64,000 nucleotides of DNA from Mycoplasma iguanae (GTDB lineage Bacteria; Bacillota_I; Bacilli_A; Mycoplasmatales; Metamycoplasmataceae): positions 62,001-126,000 of the forward strand of contig NZ_CP102734.1 in assembly GCF_024722375.1 (NCBI RefSeq), in the 5' to 3' direction. The translations under genes were made by a program, and so were the position numbers. Under the pieces are notes generated by a model, which saw only the letters and a list, made by a program, of their open reading frames with translations, did not search any database and had not been told where the DNA came from. Below, one piece after another: positions 10,141 through 21,504 of the stretch; the stretch's first letter is position 1, and each line of letters opens with the position of its first letter.

Positions 10141-10235
10141 CTATGGAGTTTTTTGATTTTATTCAAAAAACGGACATAAAAATTCCTTGATCCAAAGTAA
10201 TCAATTATTGGATCCAGAGACCAGAAGGAGGCCGA
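10141..10235 (+). promoter_or_regulatory. Structured rpsF leader, candidate S6:S18 element
   Basis: The leader of about 90 nt includes a stem of GATCCAA (10189-10195) and TTGGATC (10208-10214), then GACC and the ribosome site GAAGGAGG. S6 and S18 regulate this operon in many bacteria through a leader RNA resembling their rRNA site. Assignment is by position and by the presence of a stem, not by a consensus match. Confidence 0.35.
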
Positions 10236-10679
10236 ATGGCTAAATACGAAATTATGGCAATTTTAGCGCCAGGAGAAGATGTAAGTACTGTATCAAAAGT
10301 TGCATCTGACGTTTTCGGACAAGAATCATTAAAATCTGTTGAAAAACTTGAACGTACAGAACTTGCATATCCTATTAATAAATCAAAAACAGCTGTGTAT
10401 GTTCTAATGGTACTTGAAGCTGATGAACAAAAAATTTCTGAATTTGTAAGATTAACAAATATTTCAAAAACAATTTGAAGAGTACTTGTAATTAATTTAG
10501 ATTCTGAAAAAGGATTGAATAGAAAAACTACTGTCAAAAAAATAAAACCAAGACCTGCATTTGTTAAAAAAACATTTAACAGTACTGGACGTCGTTTTCC
10601 TAACCAAGATGGAACAAGAGCTCCATTTCAAAGAAATACTGAAGGTTTCAAAAAACCAGAAAGCAAATCAACTAACTAA
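10236..10679 (+). CDS. rpsF: 30S ribosomal protein S6 with basic tail
   Basis: Platform protein that binds 16S rRNA as a dimer with S18. 147 residues, longer than the usual 95-100: the core MAKYEIMAILAPGED to about residue 95 is followed by a tail rich in Lys, Arg, Phe and Asn. AGAAGGAGG precedes the start. One TGA is Trp (residue 81). The stop runs into the ssb start with a 2-nt gap, and rpsF-ssb-rpsR form the standard operon. Confidence 0.95.
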
Positions 10680-10681
10680 TA

Positions 10682-11194
10682 ATGAATAAAGTTATTATTA
10701 TCGGAAGAATTACAAACGACGTAATATTAAATACCACCAAATCTGGAGTAAATTATTTAAAATTTACTGTAGCAGTTAAAAGAGATATGGCAATAAATTC
10801 TGAAACTACAGATTATATTCCTGTAGTTATTTGAAGAGGGCTTGCTGCGAGCATTTCAAGAATGGCAGCTAAAGGATCTTTAGTAGCTGTAGAAGGGTCA
10901 CTTTCTTCAAATCGTTTTGTAAATTCCCAAAATCAAAACATGACTTCTTATGAAGTTAATGGTGATAAAGTAACTTTATTGGAAACTCGTTCAATCACTG
11001 AACAAAGAAAAATGAATAATCAAAGTTGAATGGGAGAAAGTAAATTAATAAACCCTTTTGATCCATCTGCACCCGAACTGCATTTTGTTGAAACTAATCA
11101 AGCATTTAATGCAAATGTTGAACCTTCTTCAACAGAGCAAAATGATTCATCTCAAAATGATGAAGATGAATGAACTTTAGATGATTTATATTAA
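10682..11194 (+). CDS. ssb: Single-stranded DNA-binding protein
   Basis: Coats single-stranded DNA in replication and repair and recruits partners through its acidic tail. 170 residues. It begins MNKVIIIGRITNDV, the OB-fold start, and has a flexible Asn/Gln/Ser-rich middle. The C terminus, DEDEWTLDDLY, is acidic like the usual DDDIPF tip but ends in Tyr rather than Phe. Three TGA codons are Trp. Lies between rpsF and rpsR as in most bacteria. Confidence 0.95.
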
Positions 11195-11225
11195 TTTAAA
11201 TACGATATAACCACAGGAGAAAACT

Positions 11226-11468
11226 ATGATCAAAAAAATCAAAAAACCGGGACGTAAAAAACCGTGTAATTTTTGTCAAGAGAAAATGGATTACATCGAT
11301 TACAAAAAAACAGAAATCGTTTCTCGTTTTGTTAATCTACATGGAAAAATTTTACCTTCAAGAGTTACTGGAACTTGCGCAAGACACCAAAGACTTTTAT
11401 CAACCGCAATTAAAAGAGCTAGATTTGTTGCCTTAATTCCTTTCGTTTCAGAAAGAATTAGAAAATAA
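11226..11468 (+). CDS. rpsR: 30S ribosomal protein S18
   Basis: Partner of S6 on the 30S platform. 80 residues with KKPCNFC near the N terminus, DYKKTEIVSRFVNLHGKILPSR in the middle and an AIKRARFVALIPF C-terminal block. ACAGGAGA precedes the ATG. It is the last gene of the rpsF-ssb-rpsR operon and a strong terminator follows. Confidence 0.97.
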   Translation: MIKKIKKPGRKKPCNFCQEKMDYIDYKKTEIVSRFVNLHGKILPSRVTGTCARHQRLLSTAIKRARFVALIPFVSERIRK

Positions 11469-11488
11469 TCAACAAATAAATAATTATT

Positions 11489-11516
11489 AAAAAACACCAA
11501 TTTTATGGTGTTTTTT
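11489..11516 (+). terminator. Terminator after rpsR
   Basis: AAAAAACACC / GGTGTTTTTT, 10-bp stem with an 8-nt loop. Confidence 0.85.
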
Positions 11517-11551
11517 AATTTCTCTTTTGTGTGTAGTTAAGTTACTTTTGA

Positions 11552-11557
11552 TATAAT
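11552..11557 (+). promoter_or_regulatory. gdpP -10 box
   Basis: TATAAT ending 8 nt before ATG 11566, predicting a leaderless or nearly leaderless transcript. Confidence 0.5.
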
Positions 11558-11565
11558 AAACCAGT

Positions 11566-13548
11566 ATGAAATCAAAAACTAAACACATTATTTTAGGGAT
11601 TTCGCTAGCGTCTTTAATTTTAGTTATTGTATTAATAACTTTAAGCTTGCACTTAATCCAATTAAATAAAACCGCTACTTTAGTGTTTTTATTTTTAATT
11701 TTATTCTTGTTTGTCCTATTTCTTTTATTATTATTCATTTTTAATACTGGAAGTTTGAAAAAATTTCAAGCTGTACAAAAAGGTATGAGCGATTATATTG
11801 ATGAAGAAATGGCAAAAAGTGGCATGGGTGTTGTAATTTTTTCTTCAATTGGAAAAATTATTTGAATTTCTTCTTTAGTAGAAGAAAGATTTGGTCAAAA
11901 ACTATTAAATAGTTTCATTGTTGATTATTTTGATTTTCGAAAAAATGTGCGAGCTAAAATTTTAAATTATAAATTTGTCCATCAAGCACACACTTATGAA
12001 ATTAAAGTAAATTTAGTAAATAATATATTAACCATTCGCGATGACAGCTTCAAGGCTGCAATTATTCATCAATATGAATTAGAAAGAATGGTAATTGGTG
12101 AGCTAGAAATTGATAATTTTCAACTTCTACAAGCTACTTTAGCAGAAGAAGAAGTGTTTAATATCCAAAATATTGTCATCAGTCTTTTGGAAAATTTAAG
12201 CAACAAATATAATCTGATTTACCGTCAATATGTCAATGGTAAATTTTGAATTATTACCGATGAAGGAACTTTACGCCAATTTCAAAAAAAAGATTTTAGT
12301 TTATTTAGTAATTTAAATAAACAAATTAAAAATGAACTAATCAAAAATGAAATTTCTGTTTCTGTTAGTTTTGCTTATGGAATTTCAAAACTATCTGAAT
12401 TAACAGAATTATCGAAAAAAGGATTATTAAATTCACAATCTCGTGGTGGCGATCAAATTTCTTTAGTAAAACATGGTTCAAAAATTCTCACTTATGGTTC
12501 AACCATTGAAATGAAAACTGGATCAAGCCGTACTTTAATTAATAATATTTCAAAAAAAATTATTAAAAAATTAAATGACCCAGAATTAAAAAGAGTGATT
12601 ATTTATGGCCATAAAACTATGGATTTAGATGCCTTAGGTGCAGTTTATGGTTTGGCTAAATTTTTTCAAAAATATGATAAAAAAGTTTATATTCAAAATT
12701 CTACTTTTGACTACACAACTAAAAACTATATTGATGCTAATTTTACTTCAGAAGATAAATCATTATTTATCAAACCATCAATTGCTAATAAATATACTAA
12801 TATTAAAACCCTAATTTTTATTTGTGATACTTCAGAACTTTCAAGAATTGAAAATCCGGAAGCTTTTATAAAAGCAAAACCAGATAATATTTTTGTTTTT
12901 GATCATCATCGAGCAGGTGCACAACCAGATTTCTGTCCAAGATTTAATCAATATATTGATACAACAGCTTCATCAGCTTCTGAGATTGTAACGGAATTCA
13001 TTAATTTTGCCTCACCCAATCCACAAAAAATGATTGATGATAAAACAGCACAAGTATTATTAAATGGAATTTATATGGATACTAATCAGTTTCAAAAATC
13101 TACTTCAACAAAAACTTTTACTGCAGCTTCCTTACTATATGATTGAGGAGCTACCCCGCAAAATGCAGTAGATACATTAAAGATGACTGAGGAAGTTTCT
13201 CAACAAGTAAAAAAATTATTAGAAACTTTAACAGAAGTGAGACCTGGTTATTTTTTAGCATATACCGAAGAGGAATTATCAACCGATGTAGTTTCCATTG
13301 CAGCGGATGAAGTTTTAAGAATTAAAGGGAGAAAAGCAGCATTTGTAATTGCAAGAATTGCCAAAGATGCATACAAAATGTCTGCTCGTGGAATTAACAC
13401 TAATGTCCAAAACATCGCCGAATCTCTAGGCGGTGGTGGTCATTTTAGTGCAGCAGCTGTTATCTCTCAAGGTGAAAGTTTAGAACAATTTACAAGCAAT
13501 ATTAAACAAGCGATAGTGAGTGTGAGAAATGAAAGTAATATTAATTAA
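11566..13548 (+). CDS. gdpP: c-di-AMP phosphodiesterase, GdpP-like (DHH-DHHA1)
   Basis: Expected to hydrolyse cyclic di-AMP, the second messenger for potassium and osmotic control. 660 residues. Two transmembrane helices occupy about residues 5-30 and 38-63. A middle region of about 270 residues corresponds to the PAS and degenerate GGDEF part of GdpP. The DHH domain has motif I (H349, D353, D355) and the DHH triad at 446-448. The DHHA1 end carries GGGGH at 622-626. It is first in a run with rplI, dnaB and the CNNM gene, as gdpP-rplI-dnaB is in Bacillus. Three TGA codons are Trp. It overlaps rplI by 20 nt. Confidence 0.92.
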
Positions 13549-13966
13549 AGATTGCAAAGACGGAAAAGCTAACACAATAATTGATGTAGCTCCAGGCTAT
13601 GGAACTAACTATTTAATCAAAAATGGTTTTGGTTTACCTTATAACGAAAAAACTAAAGCAATTTTAAATAAAAAACTTAGCGAATTAGAATCAGAAGAAC
13701 AAGCTAAAAGATTAGAAGCTACAAAATTGAAATACGAATTAGAAAACTTAGTTTTGGAATTTCAACTAAAAGAGACTAATAATTTAATTCACCATTCAAT
13801 TAGCAATAAAAAAATTGAAAAAGCAATTTTAGATAAAGGATTTAAATTACCAAAACATTCTTTAGTTGAAAATGAACACATTGCATCTTTTGGTACTACA
13901 GTTGTAAAAGCAAAAATTTATAAGGATATTATTGCTAATTTACAAGTAAAAATCACTAAAGAATAA
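13529..13966 (+). CDS. rplI: 50S ribosomal protein L9
   Basis: Elongated 50S protein that supports reading-frame maintenance. 145 residues. It begins MKVILIKDCKDGKANTIIDVAPGYGTNYLI, the standard N-terminal RNA-binding domain, followed by the long charged connecting helix and a small C-terminal domain. The start lies inside the 3' end of gdpP in another frame, so translation is probably coupled. Confidence 0.95.
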   Translation: MKVILIKDCKDGKANTIIDVAPGYGTNYLIKNGFGLPYNEKTKAILNKKLSELESEEQAKRLEATKLKYELENLVLEFQLKETNNLIHHSISNKKIEKAILDKGFKLPKHSLVENEHIASFGTTVVKAKIYKDIIANLQVKITKE

Positions 13967-13983
13967 TAAATATCAGGAGTATA

Positions 13984-15354
13984 ATGAACAATTCCAACTT
14001 AAAAAATTTAGATCTTGAATATGCAGTTTTAGGATACATTCTTTTAAATCCTGAAAATCTGGAAAAATTTATTATTTATTTAGATGAAGAAATTTTTTCA
14101 GATCCATTCAACAAAGAAGTTTTTAAAGCTGTTAAATACATTCATGATCAAGAAAAACATTTAGAAGATAATTTAATTTATCACTATTTAAGACAAAATA
14201 ACAAATTTGATTTTGTTGGTGGTGAAAAGTTCATTTACATGCTAAAAATTAAAGCAGGACTTGAATCAAATATTTTAACTATGATTCAAGAACTTGACCA
14301 AATTGCTAAAAAGAAAAAAGTTGCTCAACTGTCAACTTCAATTTATAAACAAACTCATGTTGAAGGAATCGCTTTAGATCAGCTTATTGATGAATTTGAA
14401 AAAAAATTATTAGAAATTATTAACAATAAAGCTTTTAAAGACCTAGAAAATATCGAAGAAATTTCTTATCGTGTTTTAGAAGAAATTAAAAGAAGAAGTT
14501 TAAATCCTAATGATTTAAAAGGACTACCTACTTCCATTGGTCCATTAGATCAATATACCTCCGGTTTACAAAAAGGTGATTTAATTATTGTGGCAGCTCG
14601 CCCATCTATGGGAAAAACTGCCTTCGCATTAAATTTAGCAGTTAATGCTGCTAAAAATGACCCAGAAAGCTATGTCGTTTTCTTTTCATTGGAAATGGCA
14701 TCCAATGATTTAGCAACCAGAATGCTATCTACAGAAGCTGCAGTTCCTGGAAATTATTTAAAAGAACCTGCAAAATTAAAAAGAGAAGATATGGTAAAAC
14801 TAAGTTTTGCACAGAAAAGATTAGCAGAATTCAATATTTTAATTGATGATGATGTTTCAATTACACTTTCAGAAATGTATTGAAAATTAAAGAGACTAAA
14901 AAAAACAGTTAAAAATATTAGTTTAATTGTGATTGATTATTTACAATTAATTTCTATCACAAAAAAATCCAATAATAATGAAAATAGACAAATTGAAGTT
15001 TCAAAAATTTCAAGAACTTTAAAACAAATAGCCCGTGAATTAGAAGTACCTGTAATTGCTTTATCTCAACTTTCAAGGAATGTTGAAAAACGAGAAGACA
15101 AAATGCCTATCCTTTCTGATTTACGTGAATCAGGAGCAATTGAACAGGATGCCGATATTATTCTCTTTTTATATCGTGAAGAGTATTATAATAAGAATAA
15201 AACAGCTTCTAATTCCAACACCAAACAAGATGTTATTATTAACATTGCAAAACATAGAAACGGACCTACAGGAAAATTTATTTTAGATTTTGAACCTTCA
15301 CGAGGTCAATTTACAGAAAAAGCTGATTCACAAACCAAAGGAGATGATTTTTAA
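13984..15354 (+). CDS. dnaB: Replicative DNA helicase DnaB (DnaC in Bacillus nomenclature)
   Basis: Hexameric 5'-3' helicase that unwinds DNA at the replication fork. 456 residues. AGGAG precedes ATG 13984. The N-terminal helical domain (about 1-110) is followed by a linker and the RecA-like core with Walker A ARPSMGKT at 205-212, VIDYLQL (Walker B) at about 316 and the DLRESGAIEQDADII block. One TGA is Trp. The stop codon abuts the next ATG with no gap. Confidence 0.96.
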
Positions 15355-16560
15355 ATGGAACCATGGCTCGTCAGTTTAATTATTATCATTTTAATTATTC
15401 TAATTATTTGTTCAGCATTATTTTCAGCGCTAGAAACTGCTTATGGATCAATTTCTTTAGCTAAATTAGAACAAGAATTACATAAAAAATCTTTAACTAA
15501 AAAAATTATTGAAAAACATTATAAACATTTTGGTAGAACATTATCAACTATTTTAATTGGTAACAATCTAATTAATATTAGTGCTTCTTCAATTCTATCT
15601 GCTTTTTTAGGAGTATTAATTTCTAATGAAACAGTTGTAGTTTTAATAACAATGCTTGTAATGACTCCTATCATTGTTATTTTTGGCGAAATTATCCCTA
15701 AAATATTTGCAAGAAAATATCCATTAAAATATGTTAAAAGAGTTTTTTTAATTATGGAATTTTTCTACATTATCTTTTTCCCTCTAACTTATCCAATTTC
15801 TAAATTTGTGAAATCAGAAGAAGTAACAAACACTGAAAAAGATTTAAAAACCTTTTTAGCAATCGGCCACAAAGAAGGAATTTTAGAAAAAAAAGAAGCT
15901 TTATTAGCTATTAATGCTTTAGATTTAGATTCAGTACGGGTATCTAAATCTTACAAAAAAATCAAAGATGTTTATTTTGTAGAAGCATCTTGGACTTTAA
16001 AAGAAGCTAAAAAAGTTTTTCTAGATACAAATTACTCGCGTTTACCTGTTAAAAAAAATAATCGTTTTATTGGGATTATTTTATTAAAAAACATTTGAAA
16101 TCATAAAAAAGGTTTAGTAGAAGATTTTGTTACAGATGTGCCTTCTATATCTTACAATACACTTTTAACAAAAGCGATGGAAAAAATGCGTTTAGAAAAA
16201 GCACAGTTTGCTTTTGTAACACAAACTAATAATTCTAAAAAAGTAATTGGTATTTTAAGTTTTGAGGACATTATTGAAGAACTTGTTGGTGAAGTTTATG
16301 ATGAAAGTGATGAAGAAATTGACATTTATGAAATCAATTTACAACATGCAATTGTAAAAGGTGATAACAAAATTTCTAAAATTAATAATAAATTAAATTT
16401 TAGTCTTCCTAATGAAGATCTTACATTATTGCAATGATTAGAAAAAATTTCACAAAAAGACGTTAATATGAAATTTAAATTCAAGTACAAAAAATATGAA
16501 TTTAAAGTTGTGGAAAACAAACGTAAGTCTGTGCCAAAAATTGAAATCAATCAAAAATAA
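15355..16560 (+). CDS. CNNM/CorC-type transporter (DUF21 plus CBS pair)
   Basis: Integral membrane protein of the HlyC/CorC/CNNM class, linked to magnesium or divalent cation homeostasis. 401 residues. The DUF21 part (about residues 1-170) has three or four transmembrane helices with SALFSALETAYGSIS and FGEIIPKIFARKYP, both family signatures. Two CBS domains occupy about 195-315, containing LPVKKNNRFIGII and VIGILSFEDIIEELVGE. A C-terminal CorC-like domain follows. It abuts dnaB and is probably in the same transcript. Two TGA codons are Trp. Confidence 0.9.
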
Positions 16561-16597
16561 TTTAATTCTTGATTTTTTGTGTTAATATCTATAAATT

Positions 16598-17698
16598 ATG
16601 TTTAAATTTAATAACAAAAAAGGCAATAATCCATTCCATTTATCTTCTATAAAATTTCATAAAAAATTGTGGCACAATCACTGTATTGATAATGAAAGAA
16701 TCATTTTAACTAATAATCATAAATTAAATATTTTAGATTTCATTCGTAGATATCCTTATGGCTTATTAATGATGATTATTTCTTCATTAATTTTTAGTTT
16801 GGGAATTAACATTTTTGTTATTAGATCTCAAACAATTCCCACAGGTTTAACAGCAATCCCAATAGTACTTTCTTATATTTGACCAAGCATCCAAAACTAC
16901 TTTTCTTTAATCTATTTAGCAGTTAATTTACCATTAATTATTATTTTTTTTAATAAGGTAAAAAAAAGCTTTATTTATTTAACATTATTTTGAATGATTT
17001 GTCAAATTGGGTGAGAACAAATTATAAATATTAAAGTTATTAATAATTTTTTAATCCATCATACTACCATTGTTCCAGGCTGAACAGCACAAAGTTCTAA
17101 TAATTTATGATTGGTTATTGTCTATACCTTAATCGGTGTATTACTTGCAACTATTGCTATTGGTTTATCATGAAAATTTGGTGGTTCATCTGGAGGAACA
17201 GACATTATTTCTTATTATTATTCAACCAGAAAGCAAAAAGCAATTGGAAAATTTATGTTAACTATTTCTTTATCAATTGCTTTTTGCTCTTTACTATTAC
17301 TTTTCATATTAGGAAAAACTGGATTAGCCCAGCACTCAAGTATTAATGAACTATTCGGAATTAGAACTTTTGCTACTTTAATATGAGTAGTAACGCTGTC
17401 AACTGGGGTTAATATTATTTATCCCAAATACAAAAAAGTACTTGTGACAGTTTACACAACAATGCATGAAGATATTAGAAATCACTTAAATGAAATCAAG
17501 TATTGACATTCATTCAATATTTGAGAAGGTATATCAGGATATACAGGGAGAAAAATTCAAAAAATAGAAACAGTTGTTTTAGTTTTAGAAGTAAATTTTT
17601 TGATAAAACACATTAAAGCAATTGATCCCCAATCTTGAATTACAGTACGGGAAGTATCAATTCTTTCTGGGAAATTAGATACTACTAAAATAGATTAA
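16598..17698 (+). CDS. YitT family membrane protein
   Basis: 366 residues, function unknown. A hydrophilic N-terminal stretch of about 45 residues precedes five or six transmembrane helices. The family hallmark GGSSGGTD is at 195-202, and the last about 90 residues match the cytoplasmic DUF2179 domain that follows YitT membrane parts. Many TGA codons are Trp. Start codon lies 10 nt after a TTAATA box, so the mRNA may be leaderless. Weakly separated from the gene upstream (37-nt gap). Confidence 0.88.
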
Positions 17699-17699
17699 A

Positions 17700-17717
17700 A
17701 ATATTGAGTTCAATATT
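17700..17717. repeat. 18-bp perfect palindrome
   Basis: AATATTGA-GT-TCAATATT, two bases after the yitT stop and 8 bp before a -35-like TTTACA. It has no T run, so it is either a weak terminator or a protein-binding site for the promoter downstream. Confidence 0.5.
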
Positions 17718-17725
17718 AAGGGATT

Positions 17726-17755
17726 TTTACAAAGAAAATGTTTTTTTGTTATAAT
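17726..17755 (+). promoter_or_regulatory. Promoter upstream of the FnIII-repeat surface protein
   Basis: TTTACA (17726-17731), 18 nt, then TATAAT (17750-17755) preceded by TG (TGT-TATAAT). One of the best promoter matches in the window. The leader of about 140 nt that follows contains AAGATATTTT/AAAATATCTT (about 17758-17785) and ACTAAAAA (17812-17819) / TTTTTAGT (17845-17852) inverted repeats, and a second TATAAT at about 17872. Confidence 0.6.
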
Positions 17756-17901
17756 TTAAGATATTTTAGACTAAAAAAATATCTTAAAAATAAAAAGATA
17801 AAAACAGATTCACTAAAAAGGCACCCAGATTAATGCAATAACTATTTTTAGTAAATTTGAATATAATTATTTCATTTGAAATGCAAGGAGTTACAAAATT
17901 T

Positions 17902-20868
17902 ATGAATAAAAAAAGTTTAATAGGCTTAACAATCGCTGGTCTTTCTGTTGTTGGTATTTCAGCAATTGTTACAGGTGTTGTTTTAACTTCTAAACAATCA
18001 AAAGAAGCAGCAGCAGTTCCGGTAGCAGAAAATCCTGTTGTTACCGAAACTAGCTATACAGTAACTGTTAAAAATTTAGCTGCCCAAGCAAATAAAGAAA
18101 TTTCAGTTTTTGTTAAGTTAGCTTCAGAAAGTGCTTTCCCTGCAACAGCTTCACAAAAATTAACAGTTTCTGCAGAAGGTAAAGCAGCGGTTAATCTTTC
18201 AGGATTAAAAGCTTCATCAAAATATGATTTAGAACTAAGAGAGGGAAACAAGTCTCTATTTTCAGATAAGTTTGAAACAAAAGCTCCAGTTACTACTTCA
18301 CCTACTACACCTCAACCAGTTCCTAATCCTCAACCTGTTCAACCTCAAGCACCAACCCAACCAACTAACACAACTTCAGTAACAACATCAAACATCACAG
18401 ATAAATCAGCTACCCTAACTTTTGATAATCTAAGTGCATTTCAAGGTAGAAAACTTTACGTAGAATACAAAACATCAGATGCAGATACAACAACACCAAC
18501 AAAATCAACAGAAAAAGATTTAACAGCACCAAATACAACTTTAACTTTTGAGTTAACAGGTTTAACATCAAATAAAACTTATACATTTGAGTTAAAAGCA
18601 AACAAAACAGATACTGAAACTGATGATGTATCCATTTTTAAATCATCAGCAACAACTCACTTTAAAACCGAACAAACTAAAGCGCTTATTGCTGTTCCGC
18701 TTCCTACAGGTTTACTAATTTCTTTAGAAGGTTTAAAAGATTATGAAGGTAGAGATTTAGTTATTAGTATAACTAAAAAACCTGCATCTGCTGCAGCTCC
18801 AACAACCCCTGCACAACCAGCAGCAGGCTCACCTGCATCTTCAGATGCAGCAGCACCAAAAGCAGAAACAACTTCTGCAACTACTTCAAGTTCACCAGCG
18901 CCAGCAACAACAGATAAATCAATTCTTAGTTTAACTGGAAGAGTTATTAATGGTCAATTAACAGTTGAAGCAAAAGAACTTACAAGTGAAACAGATTATG
19001 AAATTCTAGTAACTACAGCAGATCAAGCTAAAGATATTGTTTTTTCATCAACAACAGTTAAAACATTTAAAAAAATTGAAGCTACAAGTTCAAATCTTGC
19101 TCCTTCAAGTGCTGAAATTGAATTATCAAATTTATCACAAGAATGAAAAACTCAAACATTAATTGTTAAATACGCTTTAAAAACTAATGAGTTAAGTGAA
19201 GAAGTGAATTTAAATGAAGAAAATGCACAAACTATTGAAACAGTTTTACCTAATTCAATTAATGAAACTTCAACAAAACACAAAGTTGTTTTAAAAGATT
19301 TACAACCAAATAAAGATTATATTTTCCAAGTATATTTTAAAGGTTCACCTGTTTCTTTATTAGATGCAGCTAAAACTTTTAAAACTACTTCTTATGTTGC
19401 TGTTAAACCAGCTACCACAGATGCAGCTAACCCACAATTAGGTCCTCAATCAGCACAAATTACTTTTGTTGATTTAGGTGATTACAAATCTAAAGAATTA
19501 TTTGTAAAATTTATTGATTTAGATAAGTCATTAACAGACTCATCAGCTCAATCAACTTCAGCACAAAAAATTGAAGAATCTGACACTGAAAAAGGATTTT
19601 CTTTAACAGGATTAGATTCTGAAAAAAATTACAGATTCAATATTTATATTAAAGATACTTCATTACCTCTTTTAAGAGAAGATGGTCAATTTAAATCATT
19701 GAAATCAATTGTTTTAAAATTAGATAAAATTACTGATAATAATGCCCAAGCAGTATTTACTATCCTAGATGATTATGTAGGGAAAAAATTAAAACTACAA
19801 TATCAAGAAATAACAAATCCTGCTCCTAGTGTATCTCCTACTTCATCTGGTACAGATGTAGCGCCAGCAGCAGCTGCAGCATCAAGTGATACTTGAAATG
19901 ACTTATCTTCTTCTGGAACTTTTGAAGTTAGTGAAGCAAATAAAACTACTCACACAATTAACCTAGAAAAAACAACATTTAGTCCAGATAAAAAATGAAA
20001 ATTGCGTGTAGTACTTGAAGAAGGAAGCACAGTTGTTGTGCCTCCTTCAACTGCTCTAGAATTTCAACTACCAAAATTAGAATTAAAAACAGCTACAAGA
20101 AAAGTTTCAATTAAAGCAGAACAACTAGATAACTTCAAAGATAAAACTTTAGTTGTATCATATAGATTAAAAACTGCTTCAACTTGAACAACATTTACTC
20201 CTGCAGAACCAACTTCATTATTAATAACTGAAACAAACAAATCATTAGATTTTGCAATTGAAAACTTAACACCAAACAGTGATTATGATTTCAAAATTGA
20301 AACAACAGATAATGCTGGAAATCTATATGAAATTTTTACAGATTCAACAAATCATAAAATCTTCAAAACATTATCTACACCTGTTTTAGGTACAGAAAAT
20401 GTTTCAACTGATAAATTTGATGTTGTTGTTACAGGATTATCAGATTATCAAAATAAAAAATTAATTTTACAATACAGAAAAGTAGAAGAAAAACCTGGTG
20501 CTTGAACTCAATTTTCAGATGAAAAAACAGTTCCAGCTGCAACCGATTCAAGTCCATCAAAAGTAACATTTAATGTGACATCATCATCATCATCATCATC
20601 ACTAGAAGCTGGTGCAGAATACGAATTCAAAGTACTGCTTAAAAATGATGATAATTCAACAGAAGAATTATTACAACCACAAAAAATTACATTAGCTTCA
20701 ACTGCAGCAGCACCAGTTCCTTCAGCACCAGCAGGGGGATCAGGTGGAACTGCAGCAGCAGACTCAAGTTCATCAACTCCAGCAGATTCATCAGGATCAG
20801 CAGGAACCGGATCAGATACAGCCGCAGCTTCACCTAATTCATCAAGCAGTGGAACAAGCGCCAGCTAA
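17902..20868 (+). CDS. Anchored surface protein with repeated FnIII-like units
   Basis: 988 residues from ATG 17902 (AAGGAG at 17885-17890). An N-terminal hydrophobic segment (about residues 5-30), without a lipobox cysteine, suggests a signal anchor. About eight units of roughly 90-110 residues follow, each with a pattern like L-x-D-Y-x-x-K-x-L-x-V-x-Y and a later L-x-P-N-x-x-Y-x-F; examples are FQGRKLYVEY, YEGRDLVISI, YKSKELFVKF, YVGKKLKLQY, FKDKTLVVSY and YQNKKLILQY. This resembles fibronectin-III folding, perhaps the mycoplasma DUF1410 type. Pro/Ala/Ser/Thr-rich linkers separate units, and the C terminus is Ser/Ala/Gly-rich. Role in adhesion or antigenic display is inference. TGA is Trp at several sites. 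Confidence 0.8.
20581..20601 (+). repeat. (TCA)7 microsatellite in the surface protein
   Basis: Seven TCA codons in frame, giving seven serines near residue 894. Changes in copy number would alter length without breaking the frame. Confidence 0.9.
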
Positions 20869-20880
20869 TTAAAAAATAAA

Positions 20881-20924
20881 TTTACATAAAAAAACGTGCT
20901 TTAATGCATGTTTTTTTATGTAAA
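20881..20924. terminator. 19-bp terminator hairpin
   Basis: TTTACATAAAAAAACGTGC (20881-20899) pairs with GCATGTTTTTTTATGTAAA (20906-20924) with one G-T wobble and a 6-nt loop. Confidence 0.85.
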
Positions 20925-20950
20925 TAAGATAAATTTGATAAAATTTTTAG

Positions 20951-21496
20951 ATGTTAAGGATTATAGCTGGCAATTACCGTCAAAGAAAAATTGAGACACC
21001 TGATTTAAAGATTACTAGGCCCACAACTGATAAAGTACGGGAAGCAATTTTTTCGTCCTTACATTTTGATCTTCCATCAAGCATTTGTTTAGATCTTTTT
21101 TCTGGATCTGGTGCAATGGCCATTGAAGCAGTATCGCGTGGAGCACTAAAAGTGATTGCTTCAGAAAAAAATCCTAAAATTTTTAAAATTTTACAAAATA
21201 ATTTAAATACTTTAGGTATTAATAATATTGACGCATATTTAATTGACGCTTTAGCACTTTTAAAGCTAAAGCAAAATACAGAGTATGATTTTATATTTTT
21301 AGATCCACCTTACGAAAAAATAGAATTATTAAACGAATGTTTAAAAAAAATTCAAGAATATAAATTATTAAAAAAATATGGAAAAATTATTATTGAAACT
21401 AATAATTTTTCTCTAGTTATTATCCCTAAGGGTTTTAACATTATTAAAACAAAAAAATATGGTAAAACTACTATACTATTTATTACTAAAATTTAG
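20951..21496 (+). CDS. rsmD: 16S rRNA (guanine966-N2)-methyltransferase
   Basis: Methylates G966 of 16S rRNA with S-adenosylmethionine. 181 residues. It starts MLRIIAGNYRQRKIETPD, then RPTTDKVREAIFSSL, an RsmD signature, LDLFSGSGAMAIEA for SAM binding at about residues 48-61, and the catalytic DPPY at 118-121. The start lies 8 nt after a TAAAAT-type box, so the message may be leaderless. It heads the cluster rsmD-gmk-PP2C-kinase-rsgA-rpe. Confidence 0.93.
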   Translation: MLRIIAGNYRQRKIETPDLKITRPTTDKVREAIFSSLHFDLPSSICLDLFSGSGAMAIEAVSRGALKVIASEKNPKIFKILQNNLNTLGINNIDAYLIDALALLKLKQNTEYDFIFLDPPYEKIELLNECLKKIQEYKLLKKYGKIIIETNNFSLVIIPKGFNIIKTKKYGKTTILFITKI

Positions 21497-21504
21497 AGGT
21501 TGCT

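Noticed and set aside
11566-13548. Apparent three- or four-way fragmentation of gdpP (and likewise of dnaX, secY, rpoA, map, polC)
   Set aside because: Every break is a TGA in frame; with TGA as Trp the proteins are intact, so these are not pseudogenes.
20581-20601. (TCA)7 as an on/off phase switch
   Set aside because: The unit is a codon, so slippage changes length but not frame; noted only as a length polymorphism.
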